DNA of 42,101 bases from a virus: IMG/VR virus record IMGVR_UViG_3300046736_000071, positions 1 through 42,101 of that record; one strand, 5' to 3'. The stretch's first letter is position 1, and every line of letters begins with the position of its first letter. The position numbers and the translations under genes are program-made. Below, one piece after another: positions 30,604 to 38,340 of this stretch. Below the pieces are notes generated by a model. That model did not search any database and had not been told where the DNA came from. It saw only the letters and a program-made list of their open reading frames with translations.

Positions 30604-33540
30604 TTAGGTAATCTCCGCGTCTCGTGAAGCCGGGGTCGTGATGGTCGCGCCCCGGGCACTGGTGGTGATGGTCGCCCCGCGCGTGCCGGTGGTCGCGAGC
30701 GTCACCCTGCGCGTGCCGGCCGTGATCGTGGCACCGCGTGCATACGCGGGTGGCGTGGCGACGAAGACCCAGATCATGCCGTAGCTCACCGGCGTCTGGC
30801 CGCTCAGTGACAGACTCGCGGTGCCGGGCGTGAGGACGAGGCTGCCGGCTTCGATCGCCGTGGCCGTCGTCTGCCCGGCCAGGGTCAACGCGGCGGCGTC
30901 CGGCGTCGCCACAAGGAACAGCTGCGCCGTCGGTGTCTCACCCGTGACCGTGAGCGCCGCCGCGGCTGGCGTCAGGACCGTGCCGATGGAGAGGGTCGGC
31001 GCCTCACCCGTGAGCGTCAACGTGCCCGTGGCGGGTGAGCGGCCGATGTCGAACACCAGCGCTGGAGCTGCACCCGTCAGGGTCAGCGCCACCGTCGCCG
31101 GCGCGGCGACGAGGTCGTAGCGCAGCGAGGGCGTGCTGCCGGTCAGCGTCAGGCTCACCGTGGCCGGTGCGAGCACGGTCCCGATGGACGCGATCGGCGT
31201 CTCGCCGGTCAGGGCAAGGGCGGCAGCGGCCGGCGTGCGCCCGATGTCCGTGGACAGATTCGGCGTGGTTCCTGACAGCGCCAGCGCGCCAGTTCCCGGT
31301 GCCGCGACCAGGTCGTAGCGCAGACTCGGCGCCAAGCCTGTCAGCGCGAGCGCCGCCGTGTCCGGCGTGACGAGCGCGCCGGTGAACACACCGGGCGTGC
31401 TGCCCGTCAGCGTCAGGGCGACCGCGGCAGGCGTCGCGACGAGGTCGAACCGCAGGCTGGGCGTCTGGCCGGTGAGCGCCAGCGCGGCAGTGTCCGGTGT
31501 GGCGAGCGCACCCGCGGACAGCGTCGGCGCCGCCCCGGTGAGCGTCAGCGCGCCACCATCCACCGGCAGCGCGAACGCCAGCGAGGGCGCCGCGCCGGTC
31601 AGCGCGAGCTGGCCCGCGGCCGGCGGCGCGAGATAGGCCGTCTGCAGGGTCGGCGTCGTCCCGGTCAGCGTCAGCGCCACGCTCGCCGGGCTCAGCCCGA
31701 AGTCGAGCACGGGCACGGACCCGGTCAGCGTCAGCGCGACGACATCAGGCGCCCGCGTGATCGCCGTGGACGCAATGTCCAGCGTCGGTGTCGTGCCGGT
31801 CAGCGTCAACGCGACCGCAGCCGGAGAGAGCGTGAAGTCGAGACTCGGCGTCGTCCCGGTCAGGACGAGCGCGCCCACTCCTGGCGCGGCGCGGATCTCC
31901 AGAAAGACCGATGGCGTCGTGCCGGTCAGCGTCACCGCGCCAGATGCCGGGAACAGCGGCACGTCGATGGCGAGCGTCGGCGCGGCACCCGTCAGGGTGA
32001 GGACGCCCACGGGCACACTGACCGCCGTGGCCAGCGTCGGCGTCTGACCTGTGAGGGCCAACGCCCCCGACGCCGGGAACATCGGCGCATCGATGGCGAG
32101 GGTCGGCGTCTGGCCCGTCAAGGTCAGCGCACCGACCGGCACGCCGACATCGGTCTGGAGCGTGACGGACTGGCCGCCGAGCGTGAGCTGTCCCGTCGCC
32201 GGATTGATCGCGAAGCCCAGCGTCGGCGCCTGACCAGTCAGCACGAGTGCAGCTGCAGCCGGGTCGAGCGTTTGCCCGACGAGCGCATTCGGCGCCACGC
32301 CGGTCAGAGCCAACGCGCCAGCGCCTACCGCGAACGCCAATCCCAGCGACGGCGCGACTCCGGCCAGCGTCAGGCCACCGGCACCAGGCGCCATCGTGAC
32401 GGCATCCGTCGAGGCGAACTCGGCCTCGATCATGATCGCGTCGAGGCACTGGTCTGGCGCCGCATCGGCCGAATAGAAGCGATAGCGGAGATCGGTGAAG
32501 TCGCCGTTGCCGCCCCCGCCGATGGCCCACGCGCCAGCCGGCCCAGAGGCGTAGTGCTTGCGCGCGTACCGGTACGTCACGACCCCGGCCGCCCCAACGG
32601 TTTCGAACACGGTATTGACCGTGCCGTTGTCGTTGAGCGCGACTTTCATGCTGCCGGTCTGCGTCGCGATCTGGTGGTGCGCCAGGACGACTTCGACACC
32701 GCGAGGCGCCACCGTCGGCGTACTGATGCCGCTCGCGGGACCGAAGAGACATTCCACGTAATCGGTCGCATTGACTGGGGCGACGGCGCGCTGGTTGTCG
32801 GTTTCGCTGACCGCGCCACTCGGCAACGGCACGTCGTCCACCAACTGGAACGCGGTCGTGGTCGCGTTGAGGATGTCGGTGCCGGTATTCCCGCGCTGGA
32901 AGTCGCCCGTGCCCGCAATGTTGTGCGTGCCGTCCGAGGTCGCCACGAAGTGGTTGACGTAGCCCGATCCGAAGGGATAGTCGGCGGCGGTGTTGCTCAG
33001 AATCCAGTCGTCGAAGAACACGTCAGCCGTCACGCTGGAGGTGATGACGCCGATGGCCACCTGTGACTGCCCAGAGCCCAACCCTGTCGCCGTGGCTTGC
33101 CCGACGGCCGTCCCGTCGATCTTCGCGTCGGCCGTGTCACTGCCGCTCGTGTTGATGAAGAAGTCGAAATCGACCCGGTACCAGACGCCCGTCGTCACCG
33201 AGACGCCAGACGCCCCGAACGTCGTCCCGACGGCGGCGTACAGCTTGGAGTCGGATTGCTTGAACCGAACTTGCGGGCCGGTCTCTTGCGAACAGTCGAT
33301 GAGATCGCAATCGGCGCTCGGGAGCGTCGCAAAGCGGACATAGACACGGCCGACCCAGCGTGTGGCGGACGTCAGGGCCGGCGTGGTCCGCGCGACCGTG
33401 GAACCAGAGGCATTGCAGCGCAGAGCCCTGGTCCCGCTCCGCACCGTCGTCGTGCTGAAGGTCGGCTGGGCGTTGAGGAACGAGCCGTGCGAATCATCCG
33501 CACCGCACTCGAACCCGCACACGAAAACAGGGGTAGCCAT
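30604..33540 (-). CDS. Long tail fibre with 25 short tandem repeats
   Basis: A 978-residue protein. Residues 1 to about 190 look like a concanavalin-type jelly roll (VWYRVDFDFFINTSGSDTAD; DVFFDDWILSN), and 190-385 form a second beta domain. From about residue 387 there are 25 tandem repeats of 20-25 residues with consensus ALTLTGxxPxL followed by a short strand and Pro-Ala. The C-terminus has a second short repeat family (RGATIT, about four copies). No membrane segment is seen. It is the longest gene of the window and is probably an adhesin-like fibre that extends by repeat number. The N-terminus may be receptor-binding rather than attachment; the sequence does not tell. Confidence 0.88.
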   Translation of the reverse strand: MATPVFVCGFECGADDSHGSFLNAQPTFSTTTVRSGTRALRCNASGSTVARTTPALTSATRWVGRVYVRFATLPSADCDLIDCSQETGPQVRFKQSDSKLYAAVGTTFGASGVSVTTGVWYRVDFDFFINTSGSDTADAKIDGTAVGQATATGLGSGQSQVAIGVITSSVTADVFFDDWILSNTAADYPFGSGYVNHFVATSDGTHNIAGTGDFQRGNTGTDILNATTTAFQLVDDVPLPSGAVSETDNQRAVAPVNATDYVECLFGPASGISTPTVAPRGVEVVLAHHQIATQTGSMKVALNDNGTVNTVFETVGAAGVVTYRYARKHYASGPAGAWAIGGGGNGDFTDLRYRFYSADAAPDQCLDAIMIEAEFASTDAVTMAPGAGGLTLAGVAPSLGLAFAVGAGALALTGVAPNALVGQTLDPAAAALVLTGQAPTLGFAINPATGQLTLGGQSVTLQTDVGVPVGALTLTGQTPTLAIDAPMFPASGALALTGQTPTLATAVSVPVGVLTLTGAAPTLAIDVPLFPASGAVTLTGTTPSVFLEIRAAPGVGALVLTGTTPSLDFTLSPAAVALTLTGTTPTLDIASTAITRAPDVVALTLTGSVPVLDFGLSPASVALTLTGTTPTLQTAYLAPPAAGQLALTGAAPSLAFALPVDGGALTLTGAAPTLSAGALATPDTAALALTGQTPSLRFDLVATPAAVALTLTGSTPGVFTGALVTPDTAALALTGLAPSLRYDLVAAPGTGALALSGTTPNLSTDIGRTPAAAALALTGETPIASIGTVLAPATVSLTLTGSTPSLRYDLVAAPATVALTLTGAAPALVFDIGRSPATGTLTLTGEAPTLSIGTVLTPAAAALTVTGETPTAQLFLVATPDAAALTLAGQTTATAIEAGSLVLTPGTASLSLSGQTPVSYGMIWVFVATPPAYARGATITAGTRRVTLATTGTRGATITTSARGATITTPASRDAEIT
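30785..32385 (-). repeat. Tandem repeat block encoding 25 LTLTG units
   Basis: On the plus strand the units show recurring GCCGGTCAGCGTCAGCGC-like DNA at about 60-70 base spacing. Counted in protein, there are 25 units, the last one partial. Units differ at 30-60% of residues, so the array is old, but alternating pairs (such as SLRFDLVATPA and SLRYDLVAAPA) suggest duplication of two- or three-unit blocks. Such an array can change length by recombination. Confidence 0.85.
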
Positions 33541-33574
33541 CTGGTCAGATCACGACAGGAGCCGTCACCGGACG

Positions 33575-33943
33575 CTAGAGACCGGCGGCCGAGAACGCGA
33601 CCGTGTCCAGTGTGGTGTCGCCGTCGCTCGGCGGGTGATCGAAGTAGAACAGCCGCGCGGTGCAGTCCGCTGCAACCTGCGCATCGGCTGGCGGCGTATC
33701 GTTCAGCCAGTCCGAACTGCCGCCCCCTAGCACGATCCCGTCCTCGCCGTTGTGCGCGGGGTCATCCGCCGCGAACGCTGCGAACGCCTCGCCATACACC
33801 ACGACGCCGTCCTGCTTCGCCTCGACGTAGATCCGTGCGCGCTGCTTCCCGTGCAGGCCTGACACCGCGCACGCAAACTGAATCGGCTGCCCGAGCTGCG
33901 GCGCCGCCGTCGCGAGACTGATCGTTCCGGATGCTGCTGGCAT
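33575..33943 (-). CDS. Tail-region beta protein
   Basis: A 122-residue protein from the ATG at 33943, which has GGAAGGGACAC directly upstream; a second in-frame ATG at 33967 overlaps the previous stop. A strand-rich domain (ATAAPQLGQPIQFACAVSGL, RARIYVEAKQDGVVVYGEAF) with two cysteines. It lies before the long fibre gene and may be an accessory or chaperone for it. No family recognised. Confidence 0.7.
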   Translation of the reverse strand: MPAASGTISLATAAPQLGQPIQFACAVSGLHGKQRARIYVEAKQDGVVVYGEAFAAFAADDPAHNGEDGIVLGGGSSDWLNDTPPADAQVAADCTARLFYFDHPPSDGDTTLDTVAFSAAGL

Positions 33944-33963
33944 GTGTCCCTTCCTTTCCTTCG

Positions 33964-34329
33964 TCATCTGAGATTCCCGGCGCTGAGCGACCCGACCGGC
34001 ACCCCAATCGCCACAGGGCCGCGTTCCGTGACCGGCGGCAACGACGCAGGCGGCTCACCCACCCGCACCATCGGCGCCGGTCCCCACGCAAACGTCACCG
34101 GCACGCCCGCCTGAATCCGCAACGGCTCGGGCAATGGCGTGCGCACTTCGACATGCACATCCGGCCAATGCACCGACACCGTCACCGCCTCTCCCGTCGC
34201 CTCGCCCCAGCCGACGAACGGCTGAGTGGCCCACAGCGCGCCGTCGCCGCGCGCCTCGGCGATGATCGGCGCCCACGCGAGCAAGGTGCCGTCCGCCGCG
34301 AGCAGGCGGCCGACGAGCTTCACGCGCAT
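33964..34329 (-). CDS. Tail-region protein, unknown
   Basis: A 121-residue protein rich in Pro, Val, Gly and Trp (WATQPFVGWGEATGEAVTVS; VHVEVRTPLPEPLRIQ), consistent with a small beta-sandwich. It starts 4 bases after the preceding stop. In the fibre block it may be a connector or decoration domain. No family recognised. Confidence 0.68.
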   Translation of the reverse strand: MRVKLVGRLLAADGTLLAWAPIIAEARGDGALWATQPFVGWGEATGEAVTVSVHWPDVHVEVRTPLPEPLRIQAGVPVTFAWGPAPMVRVGEPPASLPPVTERGPVAIGVPVGSLSAGNLR

Positions 34330-34333
34330 CTGT

Positions 34334-34783
34334 CTACGCGAGCGTGATCGCGCCGGTGGCCGCGATCTGGATGGTCAGCGTGTTGCCAGTGCCGAGCGTG
34401 AACTGACTCGTCGTCAGCGTGGACCGGCACAGCAACCGCCGCCCGCCCGCGCTCGCCCCGCTCAGCCAGACCACCGCGTACTTGATGTTCGGGATGGTGC
34501 CGGCAGACGCCGTCCAGACCACGTCATCGAAGTCGAACTTGAACTGACCCGCGCTCGCGCCCGTGACGAACACTTCGTTCGTCAGCGCCTTGCCCGATGA
34601 GGAATAGCCGTTGCCCTCGGCGACTTCCCCGCTGATGGACGAGATCGTGCTGAGCGCCGCGCCGGTCGCGTTCGCGGCCGACGTGTAGAGCGACATCCGG
34701 AACACGGTGCTCGACAGATTGAGCTCCGCCCGCCCGATGTGCCGCTTTGCCCGGTTGTAGACGACCCATGCTGCTGCAGCCAT
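34334..34783 (-). CDS. Tail-region structural protein
   Basis: A 149-residue protein from the ATG at 34783, with a perfect AAGGAG eight bases upstream. MAAAAWVVYNRAKRHIGRAE followed by FRMSLYTSAANATGAALSTI and SGEVAEGNGYSSSGKALTNE matches a recurrent unnamed family among phage tail genes. The strong ribosome-binding site suggests a structural component made in quantity. Confidence 0.75.
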   Translation of the reverse strand: MAAAAWVVYNRAKRHIGRAELNLSSTVFRMSLYTSAANATGAALSTISSISGEVAEGNGYSSSGKALTNEVFVTGASAGQFKFDFDDVVWTASAGTIPNIKYAVVWLSGASAGGRRLLCRSTLTTSQFTLGTGNTLTIQIAATGAITLA

Positions 34784-34787
34784 TGGT

Positions 34788-35708
34788 TCAGACTCCTTCG
34801 GTGACGACGTGAACGGACGCGGCCTGGTCGTCACCCATGACCACGTCGGCCGCCGATTGCAAAATGAACGCGAGTAACCCGTCGCCGTGAATGTTCAAGA
34901 GAAAGTGATCGCCCTGGAACCGCAGCAACTGCAGCAGATCCTCAGCCTGCTTCACATGCGCGGGCGAACAGACAAACGTGCGCGCCAACTCCGGATGATT
35001 CGTCGGATGCACGGAGAACGGAAACTGCTGATCGGTCGCGTTCTCCGGCTGGTCGAAGGCGTGATGCGCGCCGTGCATCCAGCAACTGTCGACGCCGAAC
35101 AGATCGAATCGCAGATACCCGAGGGACCGCAGCAACGACAGGCCCCGCATGACCACCGTCGTGCCGCCCGCGATCCCGTGCCACCGCTTCAGGTAATACG
35201 CATCGAGGATGGCCTGCTCGGCGCAGTCCTCGTCGTCCTTCTCCGACCCGCTGATCGCATGCCAGATGTAGACGTGCTCGCGCCCTTCGACCGCGTCCCA
35301 GATCGACGGATGACACTGGCTGGCGAGGAAGTAGTGGCAGGACGGCAGCGGCGGATCCACGAACCGCGCATTACACGCCCGCGCGTCCATGACGATCTGG
35401 GCCGTCGGCTTCAGGTTGTGCTCGATGCACCACCGATAGCCGCCGTTCACCGTGACGAGCTTCGCGCCCTGCCACAACAGATCCCGCAGCTCGGGCAACG
35501 TGGACGCCAGCGACGGCCCGCCGCCGACGAGACAGACGCGCCCTGGTTGCGGGCGCTGCCGGCCGACCTGCGGATGGCCGCGCCGGATCGCGCTAGCGAT
35601 GTTTGCGTGCAGCGCCTCGGGCGGGGTATTGACCCGCCCGGTGAGGTGGACGCCGTCGATCACCCGAAAGGCGCCTTCCGCTGGGAGAATGTCTGCCGTC
35701 TGGTTCAT
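34788..35708 (-). CDS. DUF115 / MptE-like protein
   Basis: A 306-residue protein. GRVCLVGGGPSLASTLPELR (residues 57-76) and LVTVNGGYRWCIEHNLKPTA are the nucleotide-binding-type motifs of the DUF115 superfamily, which includes archaeal pterin pyrophosphokinase MptE and bacterial motility accessory factors acting on flagellin glycosylation. A second conserved block is FDLFGVDSCWMHGAHHAF. The gene overlaps the methyltransferase stop (ATGA). In a phage tail region it may modify a glycan or tail protein; that is an inference. Confidence 0.82.
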   Translation of the reverse strand: MNQTADILPAEGAFRVIDGVHLTGRVNTPPEALHANIASAIRRGHPQVGRQRPQPGRVCLVGGGPSLASTLPELRDLLWQGAKLVTVNGGYRWCIEHNLKPTAQIVMDARACNARFVDPPLPSCHYFLASQCHPSIWDAVEGREHVYIWHAISGSEKDDEDCAEQAILDAYYLKRWHGIAGGTTVVMRGLSLLRSLGYLRFDLFGVDSCWMHGAHHAFDQPENATDQQFPFSVHPTNHPELARTFVCSPAHVKQAEDLLQLLRFQGDHFLLNIHGDGLLAFILQSAADVVMGDDQAASVHVVTEGV

Positions 35709-36283
35709 CGTCGCGTCACCCAATAGAGGCCGGTGGTCTGCAAGTCGCGACACTCGCGCACGTCCCCGAGCTCGCGCAACTGATCCCGCCAGGTCGTGAA
35801 ACTTTGGACGGTCTGGTGCAGCGACTTGCCGAGCCAGACGCCGAAGCTGTCCGGCACCAGCGAGATCGAGAAGAACGCGCCGCGCCGCGCCGCACGCATC
35901 AGGTTGGCCGCCACCAGCATCGTGAACGCCGTCGGCAGGTGCTCCATGACGTCACAGCAGTAGACGTACTCAAACCCGAGCCGCCACGGCGGGATCGGAT
36001 GCCACAGCGAGCCGGAGAGGAACGGCAACCGCCGCGCCTCCGGCACGAGGCCGGCGTCGGTCAGGTCGAACAGCGTCACGTCGAAGCCGCGGGCCGCCAG
36101 CGCCAGGCCGCCCTTGCCGGTGCCGCAGCCGGCGTCGAGCACCGCGCCGTACTTCGCGCCGCTCATCTCGAGGAAGGCTGGCGCGAACTCTTCACCCGGC
36201 GAGTAATCCGCGTACGCGGTCAGGCTACGGAAGACATCCGTGTACGTGTCACGCTCGGCTGCTGCGATGGTCTGTGTCCTCAT
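35705..36283 (-). CDS. SAM-dependent methyltransferase
   Basis: A 192-residue class I methyltransferase. Motif I is AVLDAGCGTGKGGLALAARG (residues 47-66), motif II DVTLFDLTDAG, and motif IV YVYCCDVMEHLPT. No target recognition domain is visible, so the substrate is likely small or a protein/glycan rather than DNA. It forms an overlapping pair with the DUF115 gene. The pair lies among tail fibre genes, not replication genes. Confidence 0.9.
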   Translation of the reverse strand: MRTQTIAAAERDTYTDVFRSLTAYADYSPGEEFAPAFLEMSGAKYGAVLDAGCGTGKGGLALAARGFDVTLFDLTDAGLVPEARRLPFLSGSLWHPIPPWRLGFEYVYCCDVMEHLPTAFTMLVAANLMRAARRGAFFSISLVPDSFGVWLGKSLHQTVQSFTTWRDQLRELGDVRECRDLQTTGLYWVTRR

Positions 36284-36364
36284 CTCGTCTCAATCCTCGC
36301 GCCCTGGCACATAGCCCCCAACATCCTGATAGCCCGAGCCGCACGGGCCGAGCGCTGGTGCCAC

Positions 36365-36643
36365 TCACCAACTGCCGGTCACGGTGGCGCTGATGCTGTG
36401 CCCGTCGGCCGCGCTGCCGGTGTACACGAACGTCGTCGACCAGGTCTTGTTGATCCTCTGCCCGATCATGACGACGGCGACGGGCTTCCCCTGCCGGATG
36501 TCGACGCCGGCGATTAGGACGCCTTTCTTCCCGGGCGGCACCTTGTCCATCACCGCCGCGGTCGCCGCGATGATGGAATCGGAGAGCATGCGGCGCTCTC
36601 CCGCCATCGCCTGAAAGCGGGTCGCCTGGAGTTCGCCGCTCAC
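36365..36643 (-). CDS. Small protein, unknown
   Basis: A 92-residue protein; helix (DSIIAATAAVMDKVPPGKKG) then alternating strands (VLIAGVDIRQGKPVAVVMIG; TWSTTFVYTGSA). It overlaps the membrane protein upstream by 4 bases (ATGA), and an 81-base gap separates it from the methyltransferase. It might be a small structural or host-interaction protein. Confidence 0.68.
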   Translation of the reverse strand: MSGELQATRFQAMAGERRMLSDSIIAATAAVMDKVPPGKKGVLIAGVDIRQGKPVAVVMIGQRINKTWSTTFVYTGSAADGHSISATVTGSW

Positions 36644-36912
36644 AATCGCTCCCGAGGCGACTTGAGGTATTGCCCGGACACAAACGCCGCGATGACCGTC
36701 GCGATGTGCGCGAGCACCTTGCCAACGAACCCGGGCACCTTCGCCTGTGCCCAGTCTGGAAGGGCCGCGATCTCCTGCCCGATGAGTCCTAGCAGCGCGC
36801 CCACCGCCATGATCGCGGTCATCGCCCCGATCATCACGTGGGCCTTCTCCGTCTCGGCCTTGGCCTCGGTGACTTCGGCCTTGGCTTCGGTTAGTTCCGC
36901 TTGTGTCGTCAT
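36640..36912 (-). CDS. Small two-span membrane protein (holin candidate)
   Basis: A 90-residue protein with heptad-like N-terminus (TQAELTEAKAEVTEAKAETE) and two likely membrane segments: GAMTAIMAVGALLGLIG (about 29-50) and VLAHIATVIAAFVSGQYL (about 66-83). The short charged C-terminus (KSPRERL) is typical of holins. It is one of three small membrane proteins near the lysin region, so it is only one of several holin candidates. Confidence 0.6.
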   Translation of the reverse strand: MTTQAELTEAKAEVTEAKAETEKAHVMIGAMTAIMAVGALLGLIGQEIAALPDWAQAKVPGFVGKVLAHIATVIAAFVSGQYLKSPRERL

Positions 36913-37085
36913 GCGTTACCCCCTCGGTTCTGTCGCCGCGGCGCCGTCCTCTGTCGCTTCGCTTCCAACGCGGAGATGCGGGCTTCCAACTCTGCGACGA
37001 CGGCCACGAGCGCCCGATACCGCTTGGCCGCTGCCCGCACGTTCCGCAGCGTGGCGTCGGCCTGGTTCCGTTTCTTGACGGCCAT
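36909..37085 (-). CDS. Small basic coiled-coil protein
   Basis: A 58-residue protein from the ATG at 37085, which has GGAGG five bases upstream. Basic start (MAVKKRNQADATLRNVRAAA), leucine-rich helix (VAELEARISALEA) and basic end. Its stop overlaps the next start (ATGA), pairing it with the membrane protein. Function unknown. Confidence 0.7.
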   Translation of the reverse strand: MAVKKRNQADATLRNVRAAAKRYRALVAVVAELEARISALEAKRQRTAPRRQNRGGNA

Positions 37086-37087
37086 GC

Positions 37088-38305
37088 TTACCTCCACTCC
37101 CCGCGCACGAGATAGACCGGTTGCGCGTCGGTGAGCCGCATCGACTGCCCGGACGACAGGTCGCGCCGCTCCACGAGATCGCCGGTCAGGATGTTGAACG
37201 CTTCGACGGTCATGGCGGCCTTCGCTACCTCGTCCACATGGCTGTGAATCCCGAGCGGGAAGGCAAAGAACCGCCGGCCATCCGTGGACGAGTACTGCCG
37301 CACGACGCCCGCACCGCCACCGCCGAGAGCCGGCGGGTCCACCCAGTTGGGCACGTTCTGGAACGGCCCTCCCGCTGCCCCGTCCTGCTGTGGCGTCCAG
37401 TTCGGGAAGTCGGCCGGGAGTAACCCGCGCACGGCCTTGAGTCCTGACGTGATGGCGTCGATGTTCTTCACGTCGGACCAGTCGCGGTCGCAGCGCGTGC
37501 CGGCGGTTCTATCGTGGAGCGTGTAGCCCCAATGGCCGGACAGCCACGAGACGACGGCCTGGCTGACCTGCCGATGCGGGTCTGAGTCGGTCGGATTCGA
37601 GCCTCCCGGCACGTCGATGCCGATCGGTTCGTTGTTCAGGCAGGCATCCGGCACGCCGCTGTAGTTGGTGTATTGCCACGGCTGCCGAACAGGACGCCAG
37701 CCTTCCTCTCCCATCTGCCTGTCGTAGTGGTTCGTGGAGTAGGTAGCCGCCGAGCCTTCGTAGAGCGCCCGCGCCGACGCCATCTGCTGTTCTTCGTTCT
37801 CCCCGAAGGGGCAGGACGTGGCGATGGGCACGCCGGGGCACAGGTCCGCAAACATCCGTGCGAGTTCGCGCAGTTGTTGCACGCCCTCTGCACCGGGAAA
37901 TCCGTTCTGCCAGCTTTCGTTCGCGCCTTCGACCGCGATCACGGCTTCGCGATGCAACTGACAGGCACGCGCCACGACGGACACGACGCGGCGTTTCGTC
38001 GTCATCTCCGGGGCCATCACTTGCGCATCCCCGAAGCACGTCCACTGCACACGGAGTCCGCACGCGAGCGCGAGCGCCGTCGTCCCGAGGATCACGTCCT
38101 CGTAGTCCGGCCACGCCGGATCGACTTCGCGTCCCTGCCAATACGGCTGCGCGCCGACGCAGGCCAGCGCGCGGATGTAGTCCACGCCGGCCGACGCGAG
38201 GAAGCGGAGGATGCGCTCCAGACGCGCCCGGTCGCTGCGGTAGAGCGAGGCGGCGGCGAAGAGTGACGCGCCCACTGCGAGGAACGGCCCGCGGTCGTCC
38301 CTCAT
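37088..38305 (-). CDS. Glycoside hydrolase-like tail protein
   Basis: A 405-residue protein with a TIM-barrel-like cellulase pattern. It starts MRDDRGPFLAVGASLF, continues LASAGVDYIRALACVG and PAWPDYEDVIL, and has the candidate acid pair Glu126/Glu130 in AVEGANESWQN (position of the GH-A NE motif) and Glu226 in CLNNEPIGID. The C-terminal beta domain (about 325-405) may bind tail or sugar. It follows another fibre-like protein, so host surface polysaccharide is the likely target. The start is uncertain: in-frame GTG lies one codon upstream of the ATG, and the family sometimes has more residues before it (ARLDG). Confidence 0.8.
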   Translation of the reverse strand: MRDDRGPFLAVGASLFAAASLYRSDRARLERILRFLASAGVDYIRALACVGAQPYWQGREVDPAWPDYEDVILGTTALALACGLRVQWTCFGDAQVMAPEMTTKRRVVSVVARACQLHREAVIAVEGANESWQNGFPGAEGVQQLRELARMFADLCPGVPIATSCPFGENEEQQMASARALYEGSAATYSTNHYDRQMGEEGWRPVRQPWQYTNYSGVPDACLNNEPIGIDVPGGSNPTDSDPHRQVSQAVVSWLSGHWGYTLHDRTAGTRCDRDWSDVKNIDAITSGLKAVRGLLPADFPNWTPQQDGAAGGPFQNVPNWVDPPALGGGGAGVVRQYSSTDGRRFFAFPLGIHSHVDEVAKAAMTVEAFNILTGDLVERRDLSSGQSMRLTDAQPVYLVRGEWR

Positions 38306-38340
38306 CACATGACCGTCGAGTCGGGCGATGCCCGACGGCC

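Noticed and set aside
30604-33540. Diversity-generating retroelement target in the long fibre
   Set aside because: No reverse transcriptase gene or template/variable repeat pair was found in the window.
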